This document shows positions 36,296 through 44,982 of a DNA stretch of 64,000 nucleotides, piece by piece. This DNA is from Hydrocarboniphaga sp965279055 (GTDB lineage Bacteria; Pseudomonadota; Gammaproteobacteria; Nevskiales; Nevskiaceae). Positions within the stretch are counted from its first letter, which is position 1, and each line of letters opens with the position of its first letter. The stretch covers positions 3,162,001 through 3,226,000 of the forward strand of contig NZ_OZ257125.1 of NCBI RefSeq assembly GCF_965279055.1. The letters run 5' to 3'. A program made the position numbers and the translations under genes. The notes under the pieces were generated by a model, which had not been told where the DNA came from, did not search any database, and was given only the letters and a program-made list of their open reading frames with translations.

Positions 36296-37423
36296 TCAGT
36301 CCGCCTCGCAGCTCGGATGCAGCGCTGCTTCCGGCGCCTTGCCGGCACCGCCTGCCAGTGCATCTTCCAGTTTGATGCGGCCGATGGCGTTATTCGACAG
36401 GCTACCGAAGATCAGCCAGCCGTCGCGCTCTTCGACGCTGGTGATATAGCCATAAGCGTCGTCACCGGCGTACTGCAGATCGGCGACGATGCGGCCGTCG
36501 AGGTCCAGGCCGACCACGTGTGCGACCTTGGCGGGCTTCGGCCGCAGGAATTCCGGCAGACGCGCGACGATCTTGCGCGCCCACGGCATCGGCAGGAACT
36601 GGTCCAGCATCGCATCGCGCGGCGAATACAGCGCGACCCAGAAACGGTCGCGGCCGTTGAAGCTCAAATTGTCGGGAAAACCCGGCAGGTTCTCGATGAA
36701 AACGTCGGTCTGCCCGGCCTTGTCGCCGCTGAGCCAATAACGCGTGATGCGATATTCCCAGGTCTCGTTGATCAGCAGATAGGCCTCGTCCGGACCCAGC
36801 GCGATGCCGTTGGCGAACGGCCGGTTCTGCAGCAAGGTGGTGGTCGCGCCGCTTTCGAAGTCGTAGCGCAGCAGCCGTCCGGTACGGCCATGTTCGAGCA
36901 GGTCGTCCATGTGATGGCCGAAGCCGAAGCGCGTCGAGGCGTCGGTGAAATACGCGTTGCGGCCGTCGCGCGTGATGTCGACATCGTCGGTGAAGCCGTA
37001 GCGCTTGCCGTCGGCGCTGTCGCTGAGCACGCGCAGCTCCTCGCCGCTGGCGCTGACACGGAGCAGGCCCTTGTAGGCGTCGGCGATCAGCACGCTGCCG
37101 TCGGCGGCGACGGCCAGGCCCAGCGGCCGGCCGCCGGTGTTGTCGAGCAACTTGCAGCTGGAAAAATCCGCGGCGAAGCTCAGCAGCTGGCCATCACCGA
37201 CGCCGGCGTAGACGCGACCTTGGGCGTCGACTGAGATGCCTTCCGGACCAGCGAATTCCGGCAACGCCGGCTCGATGCGCTGGACGGCGCGCAGCGCAGT
37301 GTTGGGCGCGGATGCCGCGAGCACCGGCGGCGTCCACGCCACCGGCTCGATCGTGACCGGCCACAGCAGCAGATAGGCCGCCACCGCCGCCAGCACCCAT
37401 AGCGTCGTATACACAATCCGCAT
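36296..37423 (-). CDS. Membrane-anchored SMP-30/strictosidine-synthase-like protein
   Basis: A 375-aa six-bladed beta-propeller protein. Residues 1-22 form an N-terminal anchor (VYTTLWVLAAVAAYLLLW). Then come blade motifs GPEGISVDAQGRVYAGVGDG, GRPLGLAVAADGSVLIADA and FANGIALGPDEAYLLINET, and PGFPDNLSFNGRDRFWVALY. These match the APMAP/strictosidine synthase-like branch, which are lactonase or arylesterase-like. GGGAG before the ATG at 37423 decides the start; the frame is open far upstream opposite the ligase gene and that part is not real. The natural substrate is unknown. Confidence 0.87.
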   Translation of the reverse strand: MRIVYTTLWVLAAVAAYLLLWPVTIEPVAWTPPVLAASAPNTALRAVQRIEPALPEFAGPEGISVDAQGRVYAGVGDGQLLSFAADFSSCKLLDNTGGRPLGLAVAADGSVLIADAYKGLLRVSASGEELRVLSDSADGKRYGFTDDVDITRDGRNAYFTDASTRFGFGHHMDDLLEHGRTGRLLRYDFESGATTTLLQNRPFANGIALGPDEAYLLINETWEYRITRYWLSGDKAGQTDVFIENLPGFPDNLSFNGRDRFWVALYSPRDAMLDQFLPMPWARKIVARLPEFLRPKPAKVAHVVGLDLDGRIVADLQYAGDDAYGYITSVEERDGWLIFGSLSNNAIGRIKLEDALAGGAGKAPEAALHPSCEAD

Positions 37424-37636
37424 GCTGCCCGCTCCCTGATGATGATCTGCGCCGCTGCCGCCGCCATCCCTGGCGCGCTGGATTGTGCGAGGCAGCCGCG
37501 GCCGCGTCCACCGCCGCGGCCAGCGCCCCGGGTCGCGGGCACTCGCGCCTGGCCCCAGTGTCGATAAGATGGGCGGATAGAGCGGCCGGTACCGGCGACT
37601 CGATAAAAGATTGCAAACCGTCACATGGAGGAGACC
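37424..37636. other. Divergent intergenic region without gene
   Basis: This 213-bp gap between the SMP-30-like gene (minus) and the acyl-CoA ligase (plus) must hold two promoters. I see no palindrome or repeat of the families found elsewhere, only GC-rich sequence and the strong GGAGGAG ribosome site of the ligase at its end. Confidence 0.5.
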
Positions 37637-39286
37637 ATGAAAGATCACCGCAACCCGGTGCAGATGCTGCAGCACTGGGCCGAGCGCCGCCCGAATGCGC
37701 CCTGGCTGTTCCAGCCGCAGGCCGGACAATGGCAGCGCACCACCTGGGCCGAGGCCGACGCGCAGGTGCGGCGCATGGCCAGCGCGCTGCAGAGCCTGGG
37801 GCTTGCGCCCGGCGCCCGTGTTGCGATCTCGGGCCTCAACACCGCGCACTGGTTCATGGCCGATCTGGCGATCTCGATGGCCGGCTATGTCAGCGTCGGC
37901 CTGTATCCGAAGCAGCAGGCCGAGCACGTCACTTACATCCTTGAGCACAGCGAGTCCGCGGCGCTGTTCCTGGGGCCGATGAGCGACGCCGACGAGTTCA
38001 TGCGTGCGGTGCCGGCCGGCACGCGCACGATCCGCTTCCCCTACCCGAGCGCGCCAAAGGGCGAGTTCGACTGGGACGCGCTGGTCGCGGCCCACGCGCC
38101 GCTGCAGAACTACACACCGCCACCGCCGGAAGCGCTGAGCACGCTGGTCTACACCTCGGGCACCACCGGCAAGCCCAAGGGCGTGATGATCACGCAGCAG
38201 AACAGCCTGTTCGCGACGGCCGGCGCGCTCAAGGTGATGCCGCCTGAAGGCACCGAGCGGCTGTTCTGCTATCTGCCGCTGGCGCACATGTTCGAGCGCG
38301 GCGCGGTCGAGCTGACCAGCCTGTATCTCGGCGCCGAAGTCTGGTTCCTGGAGAACATCGACAAGCTCGGCGAACAGATCGTCGACGTGCAGCCGACGCG
38401 CTTCTACGGCGTGCCGCTGGTCTACACGCGCATGCAGGCGGCGATCCTGAAAAAGCTGCCGCAGGCCAAGCTCGACAAGCTGCTGTCGATTCCGGTCGTA
38501 TCCAGCTTGATCAAGCGCAAGATCCGCAAGGGCCTGGGCCTGAGCCGCGCGCGTTACGTCATCGTCGGCGCCGCGGCCATGCCGGATCCGCTGACCGCAT
38601 GGTTCGCCAAGCTCGGCATCACCATCCTGCAGGGTTACGGCATGACCGAGAACTCGATCTACGCGACGGTGAATCTGCCGAATGCGAATCGCGTTGGCAG
38701 CGTCGGCCGCGAAAATCCCGGCGCCGGCCTGAAGATCGCCGACGACGGCGAAATTCTCTTCAAGAGCGACGCGGTGATGGCCGGCTATTACAAGGATCCG
38801 GAAAAGACCCGCGAGACTTTCACCGAAGACGGCTATCTGAAGACCGGTGACCAGGGCCGCATCGAGGACGGCTATCTGTTCATCACCGGCCGCGTGAAAG
38901 ACCTGTTCAAGACCGCCAAGGGCAAGTACGTCTCGCCCTCGCCGATCGAGGGCGCGCTGGCGCGCAACCCGGATCTGGACCAGCTGTGCTTCATCGGCAC
39001 CGGCCTGAACCAGCCGATCATGCTGGCCACGATTTCGGCCGACGCGAAGACGCGGCCGCACGCGGAGATCGAGGCGCGGCTGAGCGCGGATCTGGACGCG
39101 GTCAACGCCACGCTGGAGCCGCACGAGAAGATCGCCAAGATCGTCATCGTCAAGGACAGCTGGGGCATCGACAACGGCATGACCACGCCGACGATGAAGG
39201 TCAAGCGCAGCGAGGTCGAGAAACGCTATGCCGAGCTACTGCAGAAGGAGTCGCAGAGCCGCGGCAAGATTGCCTGGGAAAGCTAG
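37637..39286 (+). CDS. AMP-binding acyl-CoA synthetase
   Basis: Activates a fatty or similar acid to its CoA thioester using ATP, 549 aa. The P-loop YTSGTTGKPKG begins at residue 172. YGMTENSIYATVN (A5), YLKTGDQGRIEDGYLFITGRVKDLFKTAKGKYVSPSPIE (A7-A8) and the C-terminal Lys in TPTMKVKRSEV (A10) are all present. The ATG at 37637 is preceded by GGAGGAG at 37628-37634; an ATG 12 nt upstream contains this site and is less likely. Long-chain substrate preference is inferred from the ACSL-like C-terminus. Confidence 0.93.
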   Translation: MKDHRNPVQMLQHWAERRPNAPWLFQPQAGQWQRTTWAEADAQVRRMASALQSLGLAPGARVAISGLNTAHWFMADLAISMAGYVSVGLYPKQQAEHVTYILEHSESAALFLGPMSDADEFMRAVPAGTRTIRFPYPSAPKGEFDWDALVAAHAPLQNYTPPPPEALSTLVYTSGTTGKPKGVMITQQNSLFATAGALKVMPPEGTERLFCYLPLAHMFERGAVELTSLYLGAEVWFLENIDKLGEQIVDVQPTRFYGVPLVYTRMQAAILKKLPQAKLDKLLSIPVVSSLIKRKIRKGLGLSRARYVIVGAAAMPDPLTAWFAKLGITILQGYGMTENSIYATVNLPNANRVGSVGRENPGAGLKIADDGEILFKSDAVMAGYYKDPEKTRETFTEDGYLKTGDQGRIEDGYLFITGRVKDLFKTAKGKYVSPSPIEGALARNPDLDQLCFIGTGLNQPIMLATISADAKTRPHAEIEARLSADLDAVNATLEPHEKIAKIVIVKDSWGIDNGMTTPTMKVKRSEVEKRYAELLQKESQSRGKIAWES

Positions 39287-39404
39287 AACAGAACTCCGCT
39301 CGCCCCGAGTAGCCGGGCTTGCCCGGCGTATCGACCGGCCAGCGCAAGTCCCTCGATACGCCCGCAAACAGCGCGGGCTACTCGGGACGAACGGGGTTTG
39401 GTTC
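39286..39404. repeat. Family B REP pair between convergent genes
   Basis: GAACAGAACTCCGCTCGCCC, GAGTAG and a GCCGGGC-TT-GCCCGGC hairpin, then the inverted partner ending GGGACGAACGGGGTTTG. It begins at the ligase stop codon and ends at the stop of the DUF4442 gene, filling the whole gap, where it could act as a bidirectional end signal. Confidence 0.9.
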
Positions 39405-39889
39405 TACGACGCTGAAGCTTTGTCCGGCCTTGTTGCCTGAGCGTCACGCCGGCGAATGTGCAGCGTCTTGGTCACCCGCGCGACGACCTTGTTGTCCTTG
39501 TTGCGGATATCGAGCTTGTAGACCGGCTCGAACTTGCCGCCGCCCGCGGTCGCGGCGCGGATCTCCTCGACCTGCGCCTCGCTGAGCACGAAGCGCGCGG
39601 TCACCGTGCCGATGCCCGGCCGCACGAAATCGATCTGCGCGGACTTGTCCCAGATGATGTAGTCGCGGCCGAGTTTGGCGACCAGCATCAACGCGTAGAA
39701 CGGATCGGCCATCGAATACAGGCTGCCGCCGAAATGCGTGCCGAAGGCGTTGCCGTTGAGTTTGCTGGCGCGCAGTTCGACGACGACTTCGCCGAAGTCC
39801 TTGGCCACCTTGGTCACGCGCACGCCGGCGCCGAGGTAGGGCGGATAGAGGCTCATCACCGCGCGGAACAGCCGCGGCTGCTTGAACAT
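39404..39889 (-). CDS. DUF4442 hotdog-fold protein, probable thioesterase
   Basis: A 161-aa protein of the hotdog superfamily. NGNAFGTHFGGSLYSMADPFYALML matches the central hotdog helix of DUF4442/YiiD-like acyl-CoA thioesterases. DYIIWDKSAQIDFVRPG and a C-terminal strand (VARVTKTLHI) complete the fold. The ATG at 39889 is used; a TTG at 39907 would overlap the purU stop (TTGA) and is also possible. Last gene of a minus-strand operon. The acyl substrate is unknown. Confidence 0.85.
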   Translation of the reverse strand: MFKQPRLFRAVMSLYPPYLGAGVRVTKVAKDFGEVVVELRASKLNGNAFGTHFGGSLYSMADPFYALMLVAKLGRDYIIWDKSAQIDFVRPGIGTVTARFVLSEAQVEEIRAATAGGGKFEPVYKLDIRNKDNKVVARVTKTLHIRRRDAQATRPDKASAS

Positions 39890-39903
39890 CTGCTCGCGCA
39901 GGT

Positions 39904-40839
39904 TCAAGAGAACACCACGGTCTTGTTGCCGTCGACGATGATGCGGTCCTCGACATGCCAGCGCACCGCCCGCGCCAGCACCTGGCGCTCCATGTCGCGG
40001 CCGAGGCGCTTCAGGTCGTCGACCGAATGGCGGTGCGAGACGCGCGCGGTGTCCTGCTCGATGATCGGGCCCTGGTCGAGTTCCGCAGTCACGTAGTGCG
40101 CGGTCGCGCCGATCAGCTTGACGCCGTGCGTATACGCCTGCTGATAGGGATCGCCGCCCGGAAACGCTGGCAGGAAGGAGTGATGGATGTTGATGATGCG
40201 GCTGGTGTAGTGCCGCACGAAATCGCCGGACAGGATGCGCATGTAGCGCGCCAGCACGACGAAATCGCACTGGTTTTCCAGCGCCGCGAGCATTTCCGCT
40301 TCCGCCGCTTGCTGGGTTTCGGCGCTGAAGGCGATGTGCCGGAACGGCACGCCGAAGCCTTCGACGGCGCCGCGCAGATCGGCGTGATTCGACACCACCA
40401 GCGGAATTTCGACGCGCAGCTCGCCGCGCGCGTAGCGCCACAGCAGCTCCATCAGCGCGTGATCGTGACGCGACACCAGGATCGCCATGCGCGGCCGGTC
40501 GGCGGCGAAGTTGATGCGCCAGTCCATCTGGAAGGGCTTGCCGACGACGTCGCCGAAGGCGCGCAGCAGCGCGTCGCGGCCGACGTCGAGGTTCGGTGTC
40601 TGGAATTCCAGCCGCAGGAAGAATTTGCCGCCCGAGGCGTCCGAGGAATGCTGGTCGAGTTCGGTGACGTTGACGCCGTGGTGATACAGGAAGGTGGTCA
40701 CCGCCGCGACGATGCCGGGGCGGTCCGGGCAGGTCACGAGCAGGCGGGCCGTGGTCTCGGGCTGGGTGGTCACGTTGAATGCGCTACGGCTTGATGGGGC
40801 GCGTATTGGAGCGTTCGCGCCGCCATTAGGCAAGCTCAT
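39904..40839 (-). CDS. purU: Formyltetrahydrofolate deformylase
   Basis: Hydrolyses 10-formyl-THF to formate and THF, balancing one-carbon units. An N-terminal ACT domain (TARLLVTCPDRPGIVAAV) is followed by a formyltransferase-like catalytic domain with INIHHSFLPAFPGGDPYQQAY, where Asn, His and later Asp in AELDQGPIIEQD are catalytic. The ATG at 40839 (311 aa) is preceded by GGGGAGGGAG supplied by a family E palindrome. A GTG at 40773 would give 289 aa, closer to the usual size. Both are in the same frame. Confidence 0.93.
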   Translation of the reverse strand: MSLPNGGANAPIRAPSSRSAFNVTTQPETTARLLVTCPDRPGIVAAVTTFLYHHGVNVTELDQHSSDASGGKFFLRLEFQTPNLDVGRDALLRAFGDVVGKPFQMDWRINFAADRPRMAILVSRHDHALMELLWRYARGELRVEIPLVVSNHADLRGAVEGFGVPFRHIAFSAETQQAAEAEMLAALENQCDFVVLARYMRILSGDFVRHYTSRIINIHHSFLPAFPGGDPYQQAYTHGVKLIGATAHYVTAELDQGPIIEQDTARVSHRHSVDDLKRLGRDMERQVLARAVRWHVEDRIIVDGNKTVVFS

Positions 40840-40846
40840 CTCAGCT

Positions 40847-40871
40847 CCCTCCCCCGCAGGCGGGGGAGGGA
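40847..40871. repeat. Family E palindrome carrying the purU ribosome site
   Basis: CTCCCTCCCCCGCAGGCGGG with GGAGGG is a near-perfect hairpin between the thioredoxin/TPR gene and purU. Its GGAGGGAG arm is the best Shine-Dalgarno sequence for the ATG at 40839, so folding could mask it. Confidence 0.65.
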
Positions 40872-40877
40872 AATAAA

Positions 40878-42188
40878 TCAGAGCGCGGCTTTCAGATGCG
40901 CCGCGTCTTCCGGGAACCACGGCCCGTTGGCCTTCAGCGCTTCGGCGACGACGCTGCGCGCCTCGGCCTCGCGGTTCAGCACCTTCAACGCCTTGACGCG
41001 CTGTTCGGCGACTTTCAGCCGGTTCTGGCCGTAGGCCTTTTCGCTGGCCTGCTCCAGATACGGCAGCGCTTTCTGCGCCTCGCCGCGCGCCAACAGGTTG
41101 CGACCGTAGCGGAATGCGTAGACGTAGTCGTCCGGATAGGCCGCGATCAGTTTCGGATACAGCGTGTCGAGCGCGGCGTTGTCCTGCAACGCTTCCAGAT
41201 ACACGCGCCAGTTGTCGGCGGCGTTGCGATCGTCCGCGAGATGGCCGCTGGCGCCCTTGCTGACCTGGGCAACGGCCTTGCGCAGCAGCGCTTCTCGCGC
41301 CTTGTCGTCACCGACGCCTTCGTAGACATCGGCCAGGCCGAGCACCGCGCTGCGCTTGTCGGCGCAGGCCGTGGCCTTGGTGCCGAACACGCCGGTGTCG
41401 ACCAGCTTCTTCATCGGCGCAAGCTGCGAAGTGAACAGCGCCTTGCGCGTTTCCGGCGCGGACTTCGCAGTGCAGGCGCTCCAGCGGTCGATCTCATACG
41501 GCCGCTCGCAGCCCAGATCGCCGGCGAAGACCTTGGGCGCGATCGCCTCGCAAGCGGCGACATCGTTGGCTTTCGACGCCTGCAACAGCCTGAGCCGCTC
41601 CAGCAGCAGCGCGACCTGCGCGTCTGCGTCGTACTGCTTGCGCGCCTCCGGCGGCAGCGTCGCGTACCAGGCCAGGCCGGATTCGTCGTAGCGCGCGCGA
41701 TACACGGCCAGCGCCTCGCGCGTTGGCTTCAGGCCGGCGGCGCCGCCCTTGGCCGCGGCGGCTTTCAGGTCGTCCAGGGTCGAGCTGCGCTTGAGGATGT
41801 CGTTGACCTGCGCCAGAAACTGCGGCTGGGTCTGCTCGGCCAGAATCCGGCCCAGTTCGGCGCCATCGGGCTTCAGGATCACATAGCTGGGCAGCGCCTT
41901 GACGCCCCACAAGGTCTTCCAGTACGCACCTTCGGGGCTGTCGGCGTCGAGTTCGACGACGACGGTCTTGTGCTCGATCTTTTCCCACTCCGGCCCGACC
42001 AGCACGTGCTTGGCCATGAAGTAGCAGGAGTAGCACCAGGGCGCGTGGAAATCGACCAGTACCGGTGCCCGGCGTTCGACTGCGGTCTTCAGCGCGGCAT
42101 CGATCGTCGGGGTATCGGGTTTGTCGGCGGCGGCATCGGCGGCGCTGAAAGCGAACAGCAACGACAGTGCAAACAGGATGCGGCGCAT
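40878..42188 (-). CDS. Periplasmic thioredoxin-fold protein with TPR-like C-terminus
   Basis: A 436-aa exported protein: signal peptide (ILFALSLLFAFSAADA), then a thioredoxin domain with C52-Y-S-C55 in DFHAPWCYSCYFM, as in DsbD-gamma and SoxW-like proteins, up to about residue 130. The remaining 300 residues are helical with repeats such as RYGRNLLARGEAQKALPYLEQASEKAYG, typical of tetratricopeptide units. Four extra cysteines lie in the middle part. A thiol-redox role for exported proteins of the same operon is plausible but inferred. Confidence 0.82.
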   Translation of the reverse strand: MRRILFALSLLFAFSAADAAADKPDTPTIDAALKTAVERRAPVLVDFHAPWCYSCYFMAKHVLVGPEWEKIEHKTVVVELDADSPEGAYWKTLWGVKALPSYVILKPDGAELGRILAEQTQPQFLAQVNDILKRSSTLDDLKAAAAKGGAAGLKPTREALAVYRARYDESGLAWYATLPPEARKQYDADAQVALLLERLRLLQASKANDVAACEAIAPKVFAGDLGCERPYEIDRWSACTAKSAPETRKALFTSQLAPMKKLVDTGVFGTKATACADKRSAVLGLADVYEGVGDDKAREALLRKAVAQVSKGASGHLADDRNAADNWRVYLEALQDNAALDTLYPKLIAAYPDDYVYAFRYGRNLLARGEAQKALPYLEQASEKAYGQNRLKVAEQRVKALKVLNREAEARSVVAEALKANGPWFPEDAAHLKAAL

Positions 42189-42211
42189 GAGCGGTCTTCC
42201 GGTCGTGGGCG

Positions 42212-43099
42212 CTATCCGAAACCCAGTGGCGGCAGCGTCTTCGGCGCGTCCGCCGGCGGCTGTTCCGGGTAGACAATGCGCGCATTGTAGGCCTTGCCGG
42301 TGGCCGGATCATGGACGTTCGAGATACCTCGATATTCCAGCAACTTCTTGCTGTCCGGGTCGTAGCTCAGCTGCAGCGGCGACACCAGGTAGCGCAGAAA
42401 GGAATCCGGCTCGACGACGAAGCGTACCGCGGTCTTGTTCTCGAACTTGCCGTCTTCGATGCGGTGCGCGCGGAATTTGTAGCGATCCAGATTGCCGGCG
42501 ACGATGAAGTTGAAGGCCAGTGTCTCGCGCTTCATCAGGCTGTCGAAGTGCGCGACCAGGTAGTTGTGGAAACCCGAGTCGCCGGCGGTGCTCGCGTCGG
42601 CTGCGACGCTCTTGTCGCTGGTCTTGCCTGCGGTGGTTTTCTGCAGCTTGACCTCGGTCTTGCCGACCGCAGTGATCGCCTCGACGTATTTTTCGGCCGG
42701 GATCTCGAAGCGATACGTCGGGATATAGGGATTGGCCGAGAAATCCAGCGTCTTGTCGCCGATCGGCTTGCCGTCCGGTGCGTAGAAGCGGATGCGCCCG
42801 CCCTTCCATTGCCCGTCCTGGTAGTGCTGCTCGTAGACCTCAGTGTACAGATACTTGTTGCTCTTCAGATCGTAGGCATAGCCATAGAAATGGCGCGTGC
42901 CGTCGGCGTCGGCTGCAGCCCGCGCGATGCCACTCGCGGCCAGTAGCGTGATGGACAAGGTCAACCATTTCAAAACGGGCCGATCCCGTCTCAGGCTGTC
43001 ATTCCCGCGAAGGCGGGAATCCAGTCTGTGCGGCGCGGAACTGGATTCCCGCCTTCGCGGGAACGACGACTTCAGCGTTTGGCCCCAGACAGTTTTCAT
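42212..43099 (-). CDS. Exported hypothetical protein of the cyclopropane-synthase-like operon
   Basis: Unknown protein of up to 295 aa. Two starts are possible. The ATG at 43099 overlaps the methyltransferase stop (ATGA) and has AGGAAAAGG upstream, but then about 40 residues precede the signal peptide, most of them translated family C palindrome. A TTG at 42973 would begin directly at the signal peptide (MKWLTLSITLLAASGIARA). The mature part (HFYGYAYDLKSNKYLYTEVYEQ, with later FDSLMKRETLAFNFIVAGNLD) looks like a periplasmic beta-rich lipid-handling or DUF-type protein. I do not recognise the family. Confidence 0.7.
   Translation of the reverse strand: MKTVWGQTLKSSFPRRRESSSAPHRLDSRLRGNDSLRRDRPVLKWLTLSITLLAASGIARAAADADGTRHFYGYAYDLKSNKYLYTEVYEQHYQDGQWKGGRIRFYAPDGKPIGDKTLDFSANPYIPTYRFEIPAEKYVEAITAVGKTEVKLQKTTAGKTSDKSVAADASTAGDSGFHNYLVAHFDSLMKRETLAFNFIVAGNLDRYKFRAHRIEDGKFENKTAVRFVVEPDSFLRYLVSPLQLSYDPDSKKLLEYRGISNVHDPATGKAYNARIVYPEQPPADAPKTLPPLGFG
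42998..43068. repeat. Family C inverted-repeat element inside the N-terminal region of a gene
   Basis: GTCATTCCCGCGAAGGCGGG and its inverse, the same element as at 398-482. On the minus strand it is read without a stop as SFPRRRESS...LDSRLRGND. Confidence 0.88.
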
Positions 43100-44148
43100 C
43101 CGCCTTTTCCTCGCTTGTCGAACAGGTAATGCGACACACCCCATTCGTTGCCGCCGGCGTAACCGAACAGCTCGGCCACCGCCATGTAGAACATGCGCCA
43201 GCGCTGGAACCACACCGCGCTGTCCTTGCCGTAAGTCGGCTCGAAAACCCGCAGGATTTCGGCCTTTTTCGCGTCCATGCCGGCCAGCCAGTGATTCGAG
43301 GTCTTCTCGTAATGCTGGCCGCTGACCCACCATTGCCGCGTCACGCGCATATGGTCCGAGAAGTTCAGCAGCAGGTCTTCGGACGGCATGGTGCCGCCGC
43401 TGAAGAAATACTGCGTCATCCAGTCGCTGTCGCCCTGCACTTCGAAGTGATACGCCAGCAACTTGTGCACGAAGATATGCACGAACAGCTTGCCGTCGTC
43501 CTTCAGCCAACGCGAAATCTTGGCCAGCAGCAGGCCGTAGTTCTTCATGTGCTCGAACATCTCGATCGACATCACGCGATCGAAGCCGGCCTCGACACCC
43601 GTGCCTTCGTATTCGAAGTCGACGATGTTGCCGGTCAGGATTTTCAGGTTGGAAAAGCGGCGCTCTTTGGCCCGCTTTTCGATGAACTCGCGCTGGCCAT
43701 GGCTGTTGGACAGGCCCACGATCTGCGAGCGCGGATAGCGCTCGGCCAGCCACAGCGACAGCGAGCCCCAGCCGCAGCCCAGGTCCATGATGCGCATGCC
43801 GTCGACCAGGCCGGCGCGCTCGGCATACAGCTCGAACATCTTCTGCTCGGCCTGCGCCAGGGTCTCATCGCCATTGACGTAGAGCGCGCAGGAATATTTC
43901 AGCCGCGGGCCGAGATGCAGATGAAAGAACTCCGCCGGCACCTCGTAGTGCTGGGTGTTCGCGTCCTGGGTATTGATCGCGATCGGGCTGGCGCGCAGAT
44001 TGTCGAGCAGCGCGTTGTAGCGCGCCGAGCGCGCTTCGCCGTCGTTGTTCATTTCCTCGACCAGGCGCTGCCCCATCAGCTTGCGCATGCCCAAGCGCGT
44101 CAGGGAATCGGGAATCAGGCCGCGTTCGCAGAGTTGGATGACGTTCAT
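43096..44148 (-). CDS. Cyclopropane-fatty-acid-synthase-like SAM methyltransferase
   Basis: A 350-aa SAM-dependent enzyme (COG2230) acting on lipids. Motif I is MDLGCGWGSLSLWLAERYP (DLGCGWGS at 122-129). QHYEVPAEFFHLHLGPRLKYSCALY near 66 corresponds to the acyl-chain and SAM region of CFA synthases, with HYEV instead of the common HYD(L/V). FEHMKNYGLLLAKISRWLK holds the Glu-His of the bicarbonate/active-site region. The N-terminal domain of true CFA synthase is shortened. It could methylate or methylenate unsaturated acyl chains. It is tightly packed with the DUF1295 gene before it and the unknown exported protein after it. Confidence 0.9.
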   Translation of the reverse strand: MNVIQLCERGLIPDSLTRLGMRKLMGQRLVEEMNNDGEARSARYNALLDNLRASPIAINTQDANTQHYEVPAEFFHLHLGPRLKYSCALYVNGDETLAQAEQKMFELYAERAGLVDGMRIMDLGCGWGSLSLWLAERYPRSQIVGLSNSHGQREFIEKRAKERRFSNLKILTGNIVDFEYEGTGVEAGFDRVMSIEMFEHMKNYGLLLAKISRWLKDDGKLFVHIFVHKLLAYHFEVQGDSDWMTQYFFSGGTMPSEDLLLNFSDHMRVTRQWWVSGQHYEKTSNHWLAGMDAKKAEILRVFEPTYGKDSAVWFQRWRMFYMAVAELFGYAGGNEWGVSHYLFDKRGKGG

Positions 44149-44169
44149 TGAGTTCTGGTTATGGATGCT

Positions 44170-44955
44170 TCAGGCGCGCTTCTTCGGCGGCCAGGGAATC
44201 AGCGCGCTGGTGTCGCGCACGTAGTCGGCGTAGCCGGGCTTTCTTTTGATCATCTCTTCTTCGAGCATCGGCACGCCGGACAGCTTCATCAGTAGCAGCG
44301 CCATCACCACCGGCGCCAGCACGCTGACCCAGCCCCAAGGCGCGCCGATCGCCAGCGGCACGTAGGCCGCCCAGTGCAGGCATTCGAAGAAATAATTCGG
44401 ATGACGCGACCAGCGCCACAGGCCGTCCTTGCAGACCAGGCCATGATTGGCCTTGTTGCGGCGGAATCGCTCCATCTGCGAGTCGGCGATGCCCTCGCCT
44501 ATCACGGCCGCGTTCCAGATCAGCAGCGCCAGCGCCCAGCACCACAGCGGCGGCGCATCGTCGCGAAACGCGATCGGCAGGAACGCGAAGCTCGACAGCA
44601 GCAAGGTGAAGATATTCTGGAACTGGAAGAACCAGAACATGTTGCGATTGGCGTGCTCGCCCCAATCCTTGCGAAAGCGCGCGTAGCGCCAGTCTTCCGG
44701 CTGGTTCCAGTTGCGCACGAACAGATGCGTGCCCAGGCGAAAGCCCCAGAAGCCGCCCATCAGCGCGAGCAGCACGCGCAGCGCAACCGGCGCGTCGCCG
44801 ACCAGCGCGTAGAACACCGCGAGAAAGCCCAGCGTCCAGGCCCAGATCGGATCGACCAGGCCAGCGTTCTTCAGCCGCAACTGCAGCAGCCACGCGAAAG
44901 TCTTCGCGCCGACGACGATCAGCACTGCAAAAACAAAAGCCTGGGTGCTATACAT
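44170..44955 (-). CDS. DUF1295 family membrane protein (steroid 5-alpha-reductase-like)
   Basis: A 261-aa integral membrane protein with six to seven helices. The C-terminal signature reads LWRWSRHPNYFFECLHWAAY and KRKPGYADYVRDTSALIPWPP, the NADPH-binding pattern of the steroid reductase/isoprenylcysteine methyltransferase fold. As first gene of the operon, 21 nt before the methyltransferase, it may reduce the product of that enzyme; this is inference. It reads divergently from the SET genes with a 27-bp gap, so the promoters overlap the starts. Confidence 0.87.
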   Translation of the reverse strand: MYSTQAFVFAVLIVVGAKTFAWLLQLRLKNAGLVDPIWAWTLGFLAVFYALVGDAPVALRVLLALMGGFWGFRLGTHLFVRNWNQPEDWRYARFRKDWGEHANRNMFWFFQFQNIFTLLLSSFAFLPIAFRDDAPPLWCWALALLIWNAAVIGEGIADSQMERFRRNKANHGLVCKDGLWRWSRHPNYFFECLHWAAYVPLAIGAPWGWVSVLAPVVMALLLMKLSGVPMLEEEMIKRKPGYADYVRDTSALIPWPPKKRA

Positions 44956-44982
44956 GGCGGGTCATCAGTGGAGAGGTATCGC

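Noticed and set aside
36296..39124. A 942-aa minus-strand frame across the acyl-CoA ligase
   Set aside because: Only its last 375 residues (start 37423, with GGGAG) form a real protein; the rest is the antisense of the ligase gene.
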